A stretch of 64,000 nucleotides of DNA from Aureimonas phyllosphaerae (lineage in GTDB: Bacteria; Pseudomonadota; Alphaproteobacteria; Rhizobiales; Rhizobiaceae): NCBI RefSeq assembly GCF_900113065.1, contig NZ_FOOA01000003.1:186001-250000 (forward strand), written 5' to 3'. The first letter of the stretch is position 1, and each line of letters begins with the position of its first letter. Below, one piece after another: positions 54,741 to 63,977 of this stretch. Made by a program: the position numbers and the translations under genes. Below the pieces are notes generated by a model. That model was given only the letters and a program-made list of their open reading frames with translations, made no database searches and had not been told where the DNA came from.

Positions 54741-56492
54741 TCAGCGCGAGATGCGCAGTGCGGAGATCTCGTCCGTGATGGCCGAGAAGGCCAGAAGCAG
54801 GTCGTTCGAGTTCTTCGCGTCGTAGTAGAGCTTGCTGCCCTTTCCATCGATGCCGTTCGACGCGCAGTTGCGCAGGCGATCCTTGATCGGGCTGCCGTCC
54901 TTCAGGTCGAAGGCGATCGAGAAGATGACGATCCCGTCGCCGCCTTCGTCGTTCTTGCCGTCCTTCTTGATGTTCTCGCAGGTGATGCTCATCGTTTCGT
55001 TCATCGCCGCGGTGATGCTGGTGATGTTGGCCTTGGAGGTCGTCGTCTTGGTCGCATCGAACATGCGGCCTGCGTGGATCTTGCCGTCGGTGCCGAGATA
55101 CTGGCCGAAGCCGAACGTTCCGAACTGGGACTTGTTGGCGTTCGTGAGCTCGATCTGTGCGCCGGACGTATAGGCAGCGTTGTACGTATTCTCACCGTCG
55201 GTCATCAGAACGATGACCTTCAGGTTTTCCTTCGTGTTGCGAGCGCGGCCCTCAGGGAAGGGCTGACCGCTGGTCAGGGTGCGCCAGCCCCATGCCAGTC
55301 CCTCGCCAATGTTCGTGCCGCCTTCGGCAATCATCCCTTTCACTGCGTTGAGTGCGGTCGTTTGCGTTGCCGTCAGCGGCGTGATCGCAGCCGTCGTGCA
55401 GCCGTTGTTTGGCCCCTTCTTATCTTTATTGGTCAGGGGCTGAAGAAGATACCGTGACGGTTCGCGCTGTGCTTTGAGCGCCGCGATCTCATTTGTGTAT
55501 GACCCGGTGATGGAGATGTAGTCGTTCCTGACGCTTTCCAGTTGCCAGTCGCTCCAGTTGTATTCCGAGGGCGACAAGAACGGAACGAAAAGCGTATCGG
55601 GCTTCGAGACCGATGGCTCGTCATCGGTTACGGCATAGCCAAGAGGGCGAGACTGGACGCAACCTCCCCATTTCCAGGCTGCTTTGCGAAGTGCGAGCTT
55701 CTCGAAGAGAAGATATTTCGATGTGATAACACCACCGAAATCGAAATCGTCCTTGTTGGAGATACTAAGACCTAGGGTGTCAATCCAACCGGGTGCAGGA
55801 GTCTTGGCCCCGACGTTCACAGAGGCTGCGAACGGCACGACGGAAATGCGCACGGGATCGGTCGAGTTCGCCTGCGGATAGGCCGCGAGCATCTGCTTGA
55901 CGAGCTTCTCGGACGCATCGCGGAGGGTGGTGATCTTGGGCGTCGTGCCGCCGACGGGCGGGCTCTGCATTGATCCGGAATTGTCGAGCACCAGCGCCAG
56001 TTCGACCGTCCGGTTGGCGACGATGACCTCGCTGGCGACCGACAGATGCCAAGTCTCCAGATCGACCTTGCCTCCCGTGACCGCTTTCACGGCCGAACCG
56101 AAATAGGTCGGAACGTCACGGGTCGCCGTGACGCGCAGGACGTTGTTGCCGGCCACGCGCGTCACGCCCTCGTAGGTGAAGCGTGTATCCGTGTCGTCGC
56201 GGCCTTCATTGGCGAAGAAGATCGATTTGGCCCATTTTTCCAGTTCGACCGGGTTTTGGGTCTTGCCGAACTGCTTGGCGGCGCCGAGCGCGGCTGCGTC
56301 CGCAGAACTCTGAAGGCTCCATTTCGCCTCCTCAACCTGCGACGTATCCACGGCCATGCCCGTGACCACCACGATCACCGGCAGTGTCAACGCGAAGATC
56401 ATCGCGACATTGCCCGATGTGGCGCGTCGGAAGGAGCGGATGATGCTCACGGCATGTCCTCGGTTCGCGGAGCGGGGCGGTGGAGCGGTCAT
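54741..56492 (-). CDS. TadG-like pilus-assembly protein with von Willebrand A domain
   Basis: A roughly 583-residue protein. One membrane helix (about residues 33-52, SGNVAMIFALTLPVIVVV) starts with the Flp/TadG-type N-terminus. A vWA domain follows with the MIDAS motif DNSGSM near residue 170 and an insert of about 190 residues before VIVLMTDGENT. It overlaps the upstream TadE-like gene (ATGA at 56489-56492); a GTG at 56450 with a better ribosome site is an alternative start. Presumed to act on the cell surface in Tad-type adhesion or as a divalent-metal-dependent binding protein. Confidence 0.85.
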   Translation of the reverse strand: MTAPPPRSANRGHAVSIIRSFRRATSGNVAMIFALTLPVIVVVTGMAVDTSQVEEAKWSLQSSADAAALGAAKQFGKTQNPVELEKWAKSIFFANEGRDDTDTRFTYEGVTRVAGNNVLRVTATRDVPTYFGSAVKAVTGGKVDLETWHLSVASEVIVANRTVELALVLDNSGSMQSPPVGGTTPKITTLRDASEKLVKQMLAAYPQANSTDPVRISVVPFAASVNVGAKTPAPGWIDTLGLSISNKDDFDFGGVITSKYLLFEKLALRKAAWKWGGCVQSRPLGYAVTDDEPSVSKPDTLFVPFLSPSEYNWSDWQLESVRNDYISITGSYTNEIAALKAQREPSRYLLQPLTNKDKKGPNNGCTTAAITPLTATQTTALNAVKGMIAEGGTNIGEGLAWGWRTLTSGQPFPEGRARNTKENLKVIVLMTDGENTYNAAYTSGAQIELTNANKSQFGTFGFGQYLGTDGKIHAGRMFDATKTTTSKANITSITAAMNETMSITCENIKKDGKNDEGGDGIVIFSIAFDLKDGSPIKDRLRNCASNGIDGKGSKLYYDAKNSNDLLLAFSAITDEISALRISR

Positions 56493-57028
56493 TTCCAAGG
56501 GATCTCCGAACCTTTTCTCGGCCGGAAGGTGAAGCTGCGATCAAATTCGAGCGTGCCGAACAAGCCGCCCACATCGAAGTTCGGCGCGTAGCTGTATTCG
56601 ACGCGCGCGACGACGAAGTAGGCGTCGGCGAGCCCGGCCAGTTCGCCGGAGAGTGTGTAGGGCGTGCCCTTTGCTGCCCCTGCGACCGTGCCGATGCGCT
56701 GCCAATCGACCGTCGCCTTGCCGTTCGCATCCGTCCTGACCGTCGTGATCGTGATCTTCGGCTCAGCGCCGGAAACGCCGTCGGCGATGGCGTCGGAGAC
56801 CAGCAGCACGTTGCGCAGGCGCGTCAGATCCATTTCGGGCGAGCGGGCCACGATGCCCGCGACCGCCTCGGCGGCGCTCTCGACCTTCCGCTTGGTCGTG
56901 ATCGCATGCGAGGCCTCGAAGGTGCCGAGGTAGAGGATCAACATCACCGGCAGGATGATGGCGAACTCGACCGCCGCGGTCGCGGATCGGTCGTGGAGCA
57001 GGCGCGTGAGGCGAGAGCGACCTATCAT
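56489..57028 (-). CDS. TadE-family protein
   Basis: A 179-residue protein with a basic N-terminus and one membrane helix in SATAAVEFAIILPVMLILYLG, the TadE signature, followed by a periplasmic domain. Minor pilin-like or assembly role in the Tad system. It is 8 bases downstream of a second TadE-like gene and overlaps tadG. Confidence 0.85.
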   Translation of the reverse strand: MIGRSRLTRLLHDRSATAAVEFAIILPVMLILYLGTFEASHAITTKRKVESAAEAVAGIVARSPEMDLTRLRNVLLVSDAIADGVSGAEPKITITTVRTDANGKATVDWQRIGTVAGAAKGTPYTLSGELAGLADAYFVVARVEYSYAPNFDVGGLFGTLEFDRSFTFRPRKGSEIPWK

Positions 57029-57036
57029 CGCCGGCC

Positions 57037-57609
57037 TCAGCAGGTGGTCTTGGACGAGGCGACCCCGCCGAACGGCTCGTTCATGAACGCCGCCATCGCT
57101 CCGAGGATCAGGTTCCCGTTCGTGTCCTCTTCCATCTGGTTAAGCATCGATGTCGCCCAGGGCCACTCGTAATAGGCGCGGATCACGGTGATCGTGTCCT
57201 GACGGCCGGGATCGAAGCAGAACCTCGCGTCGTCGACGGAGCCGTCCTTGAGGCCAACCGAATTCGGGATGGGCGTGCCGGCCGGGTAGGTCCGCATATC
57301 CAGGGACAGTCGTTCGCAGGACATCAACATGCTGATGTCGTCGCAGATCATCGTCCGGAAGCCGGCCGCGTCCATGTCGGACTTCTGAACGGCGCCGATG
57401 AACACCTGGCGGGCTGCCGAGCCCACCGCATTGTTCAGCATCACGCCGGCCGTTGTCGCCAGCGCGGTTTCGATCATCGCCATGAGAAGGAAGAAGAACG
57501 GGAGCGCGATCAGCGCGAACTCGACGGCCGCGGCTCCGCCCGGGTCGCGGCGAAACCGGCCGAACACGCCGCGAGTGCGTTCTGAAGATGTGTTCATCCG
57601 CCCGATCAT
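57037..57609 (-). CDS. TadE/TadF-family protein
   Basis: A 190-residue protein with the TadE helix AAAVEFALIALPFFFLLMAM at residues 25-44 and a periplasmic part with two Cys pairs (CDD, SCERL, FCFDP, KTTC) likely to form disulfides. First gene of the TadE-TadE-TadG set. No tadA/B/C or flp pilin is in the window. Confidence 0.85.
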   Translation of the reverse strand: MIGRMNTSSERTRGVFGRFRRDPGGAAAVEFALIALPFFFLLMAMIETALATTAGVMLNNAVGSAARQVFIGAVQKSDMDAAGFRTMICDDISMLMSCERLSLDMRTYPAGTPIPNSVGLKDGSVDDARFCFDPGRQDTITVIRAYYEWPWATSMLNQMEEDTNGNLILGAMAAFMNEPFGGVASSKTTC

Positions 57610-57703
57610 GCGGACGAGTCTTGGGCCAACAGGTTCTAACGGGCGCTTAAACCTTCAGGTCAGAATCGCTGTGTCGGCGAATGTTCCGGCCGCTCGGGAC
57701 GCG

Positions 57704-58462
57704 TCATCTTCGCTCGAACGCGCAGTCGAAGAGCACGTCGCTGCCAAGGGCGACCGTGCGGGTCTTCGGGCGCAGGGCCTCGGTCAGCCGCGAGATCGGT
57801 GCGAGCGACAGGCCTGGGGCTCCCGAACCGATGATGAGCGGCGCCACGCAGATGTGAAGCCGATCCACGACCTCGGCTTCCAGGAAGTTCCGGATGGTGG
57901 CGGCACCGCCTTCCACGAGGACATGATGCAGACCGCGCTCACTCAAGGCCGCGAGAAGCGCGATCGCACACAGGCGTCCGTCGCCAGCGGGCGGCAGATG
58001 GATCGTCTCGACAGCGGTCGGCGCCATGGAGCCTTCGGCCCGCACCAGAATCGTGCGTCCCGCCTCCGACAGGCAGCGCGCGTCCAAAGGCACACGCCCG
58101 TTCGGATCGATCACGACCCGCACCGGCGATGGTCCCTTCACCTCCCGCACCGTCAGGCGCGGATCGTCCGCCACGACGCAGCCGGCGCCGACCACCACGG
58201 CATCCGCCAGCGCGCGCAGGCGGTGGAGATGGACGAAGCCGTCCGGGCCCGAGATGGGGGCGGCATCGCCGTCCACCGTCGCGACCCGTCCGTCCAGGCT
58301 CTGCCCGACCTGCGCCAGGACGAAACGTCCGCCACGCCGGCGCGCAAGCGGCTCGTAGATCGCCCACGCCGGATCGTCGCCGGGATCGAAGGCCGTCGCT
58401 TCGCCCGAGCGCAGTGCCAGAAGCGCCGCCCAAGCCTCGTCCGAGAGACGCGCGACGATCAT
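57704..58462 (-). CDS. RibD C-terminal/dihydrofolate-reductase-like reductase
   Basis: A 252-residue protein made of the RibD_C reductase fold alone, without the N-terminal deaminase of full RibD. Landmarks are LAQVGQSLDGRVAT, DAVVVGAGCVVADDPRLTVR, the DP-x-G-R-V-P segment and LVEGGAATIRNFLEAEVVDRL. Such enzymes use NADPH to reduce a ribosylamino-pyrimidine side chain. It is the last gene of a five-gene operon that starts with ribA; its ATG overlaps the sulfatase stop by four bases. A distinct substrate from normal riboflavin synthesis is likely. Confidence 0.82.
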   Translation of the reverse strand: MIVARLSDEAWAALLALRSGEATAFDPGDDPAWAIYEPLARRRGGRFVLAQVGQSLDGRVATVDGDAAPISGPDGFVHLHRLRALADAVVVGAGCVVADDPRLTVREVKGPSPVRVVIDPNGRVPLDARCLSEAGRTILVRAEGSMAPTAVETIHLPPAGDGRLCAIALLAALSERGLHHVLVEGGAATIRNFLEAEVVDRLHICVAPLIIGSGAPGLSLAPISRLTEALRPKTRTVALGSDVLFDCAFERR

Positions 58463-60099
58463 GTCCCATGCCCTCCGCCACTCATGGAGCGAACGAACCG
58501 CTCTCGGAACGCCTGCATCGGAAGGCTCGGCGCATCGGACGACGGGACCATGCCGGGCGTCAGTCCCCAGTCGTCGAGGCGGGCGAGGATCTGCGGGTCG
58601 GACGACAGGACATGGAGCGGCACGTCGCGCGAAGCGTCGGGACCGGTGACGAGTTCGGCGGGCTGATGGTCGCCGACCACGACGATTACGGACTCCCTTG
58701 CAAATCTCTGCACGAAGGAGCCGACCGCCTCCATCGCGTAGTCGATCGACAGGCCGTAGTTCTCGCGCACCCGCTCCGGATCGCGCCAGAGGACTTCGGG
58801 CGCCACACCGCTGCGGGCCTGCGCATCGAAGACCTGGCCGTCGCCGACATCCTCCCACGGAATCATGTGCGGGATGGGTGTCCACGGCGCATGGCTCGAG
58901 ATCAGCGCCGTCTGCACCATCACCGGTTGGGACGTGCTTTGGAGAATCTGTCCGATCCGCAGGAGGGTGAACTGGTCGGGCATGGTGACCCAGTTGAAGG
59001 CCAAGCCACGATAGTCGAGATCCTTGGCCGCCAGAACCTCGTCGTAGCCGAACCAGCCCGCCTCCGGCCAAGGCATGATGATTGCCGGCATCACCGCAAC
59101 CGTGCGCCAGCCGGCGCCGCGAAAGAGAGCGTTCAGGCTCCGATGGTCGCTGCGCAGGAGACTTTCGTAGCGGGTCTGGTTGTCGATCAGCAGACCCGAA
59201 AGCATCGTGCCGTGCGCAAGCCAGCTCTGCCCGCCCGCGATCGGCGAACGCAGCCAGCCGCTGCGGGCGCCGACTCCGGCAGCCGTGAGCTCGTTCTGGA
59301 CCACCTCAAGCCTTGCCAGCGTGCGCGGCGCGAACAACGGGTTCTCCAGCGCGCTGCGGCCGTAGGACTCGACGAAAACAAGAACGACGTCATGCCCCTC
59401 GAGCGCCGCAAGGAGCCCTTCCGGCGGGCGGTCCCGCAGCGGATCGACGGCGACCTCGCGCGCGAAGGCTGCCTGGGCCTCCCAGGATTGGCGGGCAGCC
59501 GCCAGCTTTCCGCCGGCATAGGCGGAAAATTCGGCGGAAACCGGCAGCATGCCGGGCCGCATTAACGCCAGGACCGCCGTTGCGAGAACCGCACCGCCAA
59601 GGGCACCGGCGCCGAGGCTCCGTCTCGCGCGCGCGGGCAGGCGCCGCATCCCCGAAAGGCCGTAGGCGAGAAGCCCAACGAAGCAGAAGAACAGGACGAA
59701 GGCCGTGCCGAGCGCGCCGAGCGCTGCCGCGTTGCCGACCGTCCCCGATAGGAGATGCCAGCCGGCGACGAGGATCGACCGGTCGACCATCGGATCGAAC
59801 GGACGCGAGAACGCTGCCAGCGTTCCCCAGTCGGCGAGTTTGAGAACGGTCCCCGCCGCCGCAAGCGCCAGAACGACTGCGGCGAGAAGCCCAAATGCGC
59901 GGCCGCGCGCCAGCGCGAGCAGGGCGACCGCCCAGAACCATTCCACCGGAAACCGAAGGTCGGCCAATGGTCCGGGCCGCAGCGGAAGCGCAAGGGCTGC
60001 GAGAAGCAGCGCAAGACCGAGACCGACGCGCAACCAGGGCCGCCAGCCTCGGGCTGCCGGTAAAGCACCCTCGCCTTTCCCGCCGACGTCGTGGCTCAA
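58459..60099 (-). CDS. Membrane-bound sulfatase/phosphoglycerol-transferase-like protein
   Basis: A 546-residue protein with about five N-terminal helices (residues 20-190) and a periplasmic alkaline-phosphatase-fold domain. The nucleophile region is FVESYGRSAL and the metal-binding close is VVVGDHQPAELV. This layout resembles LtaS/EptA-type enzymes that move phospho-groups on lipid head groups or glycans at the outer face. It is coupled by four-base overlaps to fkbM above and the RibD-C reductase below. Confidence 0.82.
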   Translation of the reverse strand: MSHDVGGKGEGALPAARGWRPWLRVGLGLALLLAALALPLRPGPLADLRFPVEWFWAVALLALARGRAFGLLAAVVLALAAAGTVLKLADWGTLAAFSRPFDPMVDRSILVAGWHLLSGTVGNAAALGALGTAFVLFFCFVGLLAYGLSGMRRLPARARRSLGAGALGGAVLATAVLALMRPGMLPVSAEFSAYAGGKLAAARQSWEAQAAFAREVAVDPLRDRPPEGLLAALEGHDVVLVFVESYGRSALENPLFAPRTLARLEVVQNELTAAGVGARSGWLRSPIAGGQSWLAHGTMLSGLLIDNQTRYESLLRSDHRSLNALFRGAGWRTVAVMPAIIMPWPEAGWFGYDEVLAAKDLDYRGLAFNWVTMPDQFTLLRIGQILQSTSQPVMVQTALISSHAPWTPIPHMIPWEDVGDGQVFDAQARSGVAPEVLWRDPERVRENYGLSIDYAMEAVGSFVQRFARESVIVVVGDHQPAELVTGPDASRDVPLHVLSSDPQILARLDDWGLTPGMVPSSDAPSLPMQAFRERFVRSMSGGGHGT

Positions 60100-60872
60100 G
60101 CCGGACGCTCCACGAGGCGGGCGTAGACATCGCCGGAGCGTCGATTGCGATCCGCCTCTTCCGCCAGCCGCTCCCGGAACGCTTCAAGCGGCAAGAAGGA
60201 CGGAATCCGGAACGCCGCCTCCTCGCCGATCACGAAGTTGAACTCGTAAGGGCCCAAGGAGGCCAGTCGATCGAGGCACTCGCCCGCAAGATCGAGCGTT
60301 GCGGGCGTGTATTCGAAGGCGACGCAGCGAAGCGGGCGCGACAGCCCGGCCAGCACCTCGCCTTCATGCCCCTCCACATCGATCTTGCAGAAGGCCGGTT
60401 CGCCATACTCTTCGATCAGGGCATCGAGCGTCGTGACCTCGACCGATACGCGAGCGTCCCATTCGACACGCCGGAAGCCCTCGTCCGCCGCCACCCGGTT
60501 TCGCCAGTCGTTCGACAAGGTCGAAACCGTCGGATGGCGGGCGGAGATCGCAAGGGTCGCCTCGCCGGGTTCGCGACCGACCGCGCGTCGATCAAGGCGG
60601 ATCCGCGAGGGGTCGAGACGGCGGGCGAGATAGTCCGCAAAAAGCGGCTGCGGCTCGAAGGCGACGACCCGCGCTCCGATGCGTGCCAGCGCGCGGCTGC
60701 GGCTGCCGACATGAGCGCCGATGTCGAAGGCGAGATCTCCGGGACCGATCAGGGCGGCCAGGAACCGGTCGAGCCCGCGGCGGCGCCAGGGCTGGCCGTT
60801 GTAGACGACGATCGAGCGCCACAGCCCGAGCGTCGCGGCATCGACGCCGACGCGTTCCAGAAGGCTAGTCAT
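60096..60872 (-). CDS. FkbM-family methyltransferase
   Basis: A 258-residue SAM-dependent methyltransferase. The SAM motif is FDIGAHVGSRSRALARIGA, motif II VVAFEPQP, and the FkbM hallmark is FCKIDVEGHEGEVLAG. The family usually O-methylates sugars or polyketides. Overlaps with both neighbours place it third in the ribA-led operon, where it might methylate the product made there. Confidence 0.85.
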   Translation of the reverse strand: MTSLLERVGVDAATLGLWRSIVVYNGQPWRRRGLDRFLAALIGPGDLAFDIGAHVGSRSRALARIGARVVAFEPQPLFADYLARRLDPSRIRLDRRAVGREPGEATLAISARHPTVSTLSNDWRNRVAADEGFRRVEWDARVSVEVTTLDALIEEYGEPAFCKIDVEGHEGEVLAGLSRPLRCVAFEYTPATLDLAGECLDRLASLGPYEFNFVIGEEAAFRIPSFLPLEAFRERLAEEADRNRRSGDVYARLVERPA

Positions 60873-61654
60873 GCCGGGCGTCTCAGAAGCGAGCGGATAT
60901 CGACGGCGAAGGACCACGTGAGAAGGCCGAGCGCGAGAAGCACAAGCCCGTCCGACCACGGAGACGACACAGGCGGCAGGAGGGCGACGCAAAGGAGGGC
61001 GATCTGCAGCACGCAAACCGTCTTGCGGCGCATCGAGGGTGCGAGCGGCCGGGTCAGGCGCGCGTCGATCGCCGCCCAGGCGAGGAAGGCGTAGCGCATG
61101 AGCCCGATCGCAAGGACATGGACGCCGGCCTTGCCGCAGATGAGCGCCAGAACGCAGAGGATCAGGATCAGGAAGGCGTCGACTTCCATGTCGAAGCGCT
61201 CGCCGAAACGGGACGCGAGGCCCGAGCGGCGCGCGAGAAAGCCATCGACCCCGTCGAGCGCCAGCGCGAAGAGCGCCGAGGCGACCAGCAGCCATTGCAG
61301 CGCGCTGTCCGTCGCCGCGATCCGCCCGTACTCCCACGCGCAGGCACCGATCACCGCCGCCATGCCGCCACGGGCCGTGGTGATGATGTTGGCCGGGCCG
61401 AAGCGCTCGTGCGGGTGATCGTCGAGGCGCCACACCACGAAGGCGGCCGTCGGCAGGAACAGGACAAGCGAGAGCGGCAGCACATGCCATCCGAGCCCTC
61501 CGTGCGACACGAGAAGGCTGGCGGCCACGGTCAGGAGCAGGGCCGTCCCGGCGAGCGTCGTGCAGGCGCCGGGCAGGCTCGGCGCATGCGCCGCCACCGT
61601 CTGAGGGATACGCGCTCCGGCCCGTGCCGGAAGTGGGATCGGGTCGAAGCGCAT
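60869..61654 (-). CDS. CDP-alcohol phosphatidyltransferase
   Basis: A 261-residue membrane enzyme with the catalytic pattern DGVDGFLAR then G-x3-D-x3-D (FGERFDMEVD). About seven helices are seen. It should couple a CDP-activated diacylglycerol or alcohol to a hydroxylated acceptor. The acceptor is unknown. The gene lies between ribA (5 bases) and fkbM (four-base overlap). Confidence 0.87.
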   Translation of the reverse strand: MRFDPIPLPARAGARIPQTVAAHAPSLPGACTTLAGTALLLTVAASLLVSHGGLGWHVLPLSLVLFLPTAAFVVWRLDDHPHERFGPANIITTARGGMAAVIGACAWEYGRIAATDSALQWLLVASALFALALDGVDGFLARRSGLASRFGERFDMEVDAFLILILCVLALICGKAGVHVLAIGLMRYAFLAWAAIDARLTRPLAPSMRRKTVCVLQIALLCVALLPPVSSPWSDGLVLLALGLLTWSFAVDIRSLLRRPA

Positions 61655-61659
61655 GCGCT

Positions 61660-62781
61660 TCAGCCGAGCTTTGCCGCGATCGCCGGCCAGTCGAGGAGAT
61701 GGCCGGCGCGCCGCGCCTTGGTGACGAGGTAGCCCTGGTTCTCGGCGGTCACGGTGCCGAGCACGGCGGTGCGCGCCTGCACCTCGATACCGGCCGACTG
61801 GAGCGCCGCGATCTTGGTCGGGTTGTTCGTCATCAACTCGACCGATCCGATGCCGAGCGAGCGGAGCATGGCGACCGCCGCGCCGTAGCGCCGACCGTCC
61901 GGCTCGAAGCCGATCTGCGCATCCGAATCGATCGTGTCGTAGCCTTCGTGTTGCAGCCCGTAGGCACGCATCTTCGCGGCGAGGCCGGTACCCCGACCCT
62001 CCTGGTCGAGATAGAGCAGCACGCCGCCACCACGCTGCGCGATCAGCTGCAGACCGTTACGGAGCTGGTCGCCGCAGTCGCACTTCAGCGAGCCGAAGAG
62101 GTCGCCCGTAATGCAGGAGGAGTGGATGCGCACGGGAACCGGTTTCGACCTGTCCGGCTCGCCCACCATGATGGCCAGCTGGTCGCGCTGCGCGAGGCCG
62201 CCGCGGAAGACGATGAACCGGCAATCCGAGATGTCGCGCAGCGGAACCGCCGTGCGCACGATCTCGGTGAAGTGTGTCTCCTCGACCAGCGCCGCCCGAA
62301 CCTCGGCTTCGTCGACCGACAGGAAGCGCCCGCCGATCCGGTCGTCGGTGCGAACCGGGCGAACGAGGAAGGCCGGCAGGAGAAGCGCGAGCCGGGCAAG
62401 ATCGTTAAGGCAGGTGAGTTCGGATGCCGGTCGCCATTCGTCGGCGAAGCGCAGATCGGCAGCGAAGGCGATCCGCGAGAGATCATCGAGCGACGCCGTG
62501 CCGGTCTTCAGGCAGACGGGCCCGATGGTGGAGATCCCGAGGGCGCGGGCCCGGTGCGCGCTGAGAAAGAGACCGACGTCGTCCGGCGTATCGCCAAAGA
62601 AGCGTTCAATGTCGCCGGGCGCGGCCGCATCGAGCGCCAGCACAGCGTGGTCCGCCCCACTTGAATGAAGGAGAACCGGCCGGCCATAGCGCAGTTCGGA
62701 AACCGCACGTTCCGTGTTCACCTTGGCGAACTCTGAGAAGGTGTCATCCCGGAAGAGGATGTCGGAACTGCCCTCGCTCAT
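61660..62781 (-). CDS. ribA: GTP cyclohydrolase II
   Basis: A 373-residue enzyme with the RibA domain in the C-terminal half. The zinc cysteines are in SSCITGDLFGSLKCDCGDQL, and YLDQEGRGTGL and TNNPTKIAAL follow; it opens GTP to 2,5-diamino-6-ribosylamino-pyrimidinone phosphate. The first 180 residues are not the usual RibB domain: the RibB Glu/Asp metal site is absent, leaving a degenerate, possibly structural domain. As the first gene of a lipid-modification-like operon it may be dedicated to a special product. Confidence 0.88.
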   Translation of the reverse strand: MSEGSSDILFRDDTFSEFAKVNTERAVSELRYGRPVLLHSSGADHAVLALDAAAPGDIERFFGDTPDDVGLFLSAHRARALGISTIGPVCLKTGTASLDDLSRIAFAADLRFADEWRPASELTCLNDLARLALLLPAFLVRPVRTDDRIGGRFLSVDEAEVRAALVEETHFTEIVRTAVPLRDISDCRFIVFRGGLAQRDQLAIMVGEPDRSKPVPVRIHSSCITGDLFGSLKCDCGDQLRNGLQLIAQRGGGVLLYLDQEGRGTGLAAKMRAYGLQHEGYDTIDSDAQIGFEPDGRRYGAAVAMLRSLGIGSVELMTNNPTKIAALQSAGIEVQARTAVLGTVTAENQGYLVTKARRAGHLLDWPAIAAKLG

Positions 62782-62957
62782 CGCCTGCTACTCCTCGAAA
62801 CCCATGCGATACGGGCGATCGCGCGGCGTCTTCGTACCGGCTCGCTCGTATGTGACAGCTAGACGACGCGCTGTTTTTATCCAGATTAGGTCGCGAACAA
62901 CCACGTGATGAGTTCCGCTCGGAGGGTAACCCCGGCGACTGGTTCCCAAGCGAAGAC

Positions 62958-63977
62958 ATGATCATCGTTGCCCGGCAAACCATTGACCCAGCGGACGTTC
63001 GCGCCGCCGACGTTTCGCTCGCACTCTGGATCGAGGAACCCGGCAAGGCTGCGCTGCGTCGAAGCGTCGCCCCGGCTCCTAGCGCAGACGAGTGGCGCGT
63101 TCGCAGCCTCTTCGGCGCGATCAGCCGAGGCACCGAGCGACTGGTCTTCGAGGGACGGGTTCCGAAGGAGGAACACGAGCGAATGCGCGCGCCGCTCCAG
63201 GAGGGCGCGTTCCCGTTCCCGGTAAAGTATGGCTACAGCGTCATCGGCCTCGTGGAGGGCGGGCGCGACGCTCCGGTCGGGCAGACGGTCTTCTGCCTCC
63301 ATCCTCATCAGGACCGGTTCGCCGCTCCGATGATGGCGTTCCGGCCGGTTCCGAAGGGCGTACCGCCAGCCCGGGCGGTGCTCGCGCCCTTCATGGAAAC
63401 CGCGCTCAATATCGTCTGGGACGCGGCGATCGCGCCCGGCGACCGGGTTGCGGTCGTTGGGGCCGGACTGATCGGCTGCCTCGTCGCCTACCTCTGTGCG
63501 CGCATCCCCGGAGCTGACGTGACGTTGGCCGACCCGAACCCCGCGCGCCGAGACGTGCTCGCCGGATGGGGCTGCGATCTCGTCGCCCCGGACGCCCTTC
63601 CCGGAGACCAGGACGTCGTGATCCACGCCTCCGGCCGGCCGGAGGGCCTCGCGCGGGCGCTGGACTGCGCCGGCCTCGAAGCGCGGGTCGTCGAGGCGAG
63701 CTGGTTCGGGCGACAGGACGTCGCAGTCCCGCTCGGCGGCGCCTTCCATTCGCGGCGGCTACGTCTTGTCTCGTCGCAGGTCGGGCGGATTCCGGCGAAC
63801 CGACAGGCCCGCTGGACCACGGCCCGGCGGCTCGACATGGCGCTGCGCCTCCTCGCCGATCCGCTTCTCGACCGCATGTTCTCCGGCGAGAGCGCCTTCG
63901 AGCGCCTCGACCGGGACTACGGAACCATCCTTTCCGATCCCGATACGCTCTGCCATCGCATTCGCTACGCGCCCTGA
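62958..63977 (+). CDS. BchC-like zinc-type alcohol dehydrogenase (MDR family)
   Basis: A 339-residue medium-chain dehydrogenase-like protein. The ISRGTERLVFEG segment replaces the usual catalytic-cysteine site, as in BchC-type enzymes, and the cofactor loop is VVGAGLIGCLVAYL. It therefore may not use catalytic zinc in the classic way. Its start is divergent from ribA with a 177-base gap, so it may share control with that operon. A 19-residue N-terminal extension before the conserved ALWIEEPGK is unusual, but no later start codon fits. It ends near the right edge of the window. Confidence 0.8.
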   Translation: MIIVARQTIDPADVRAADVSLALWIEEPGKAALRRSVAPAPSADEWRVRSLFGAISRGTERLVFEGRVPKEEHERMRAPLQEGAFPFPVKYGYSVIGLVEGGRDAPVGQTVFCLHPHQDRFAAPMMAFRPVPKGVPPARAVLAPFMETALNIVWDAAIAPGDRVAVVGAGLIGCLVAYLCARIPGADVTLADPNPARRDVLAGWGCDLVAPDALPGDQDVVIHASGRPEGLARALDCAGLEARVVEASWFGRQDVAVPLGGAFHSRRLRLVSSQVGRIPANRQARWTTARRLDMALRLLADPLLDRMFSGESAFERLDRDYGTILSDPDTLCHRIRYAP

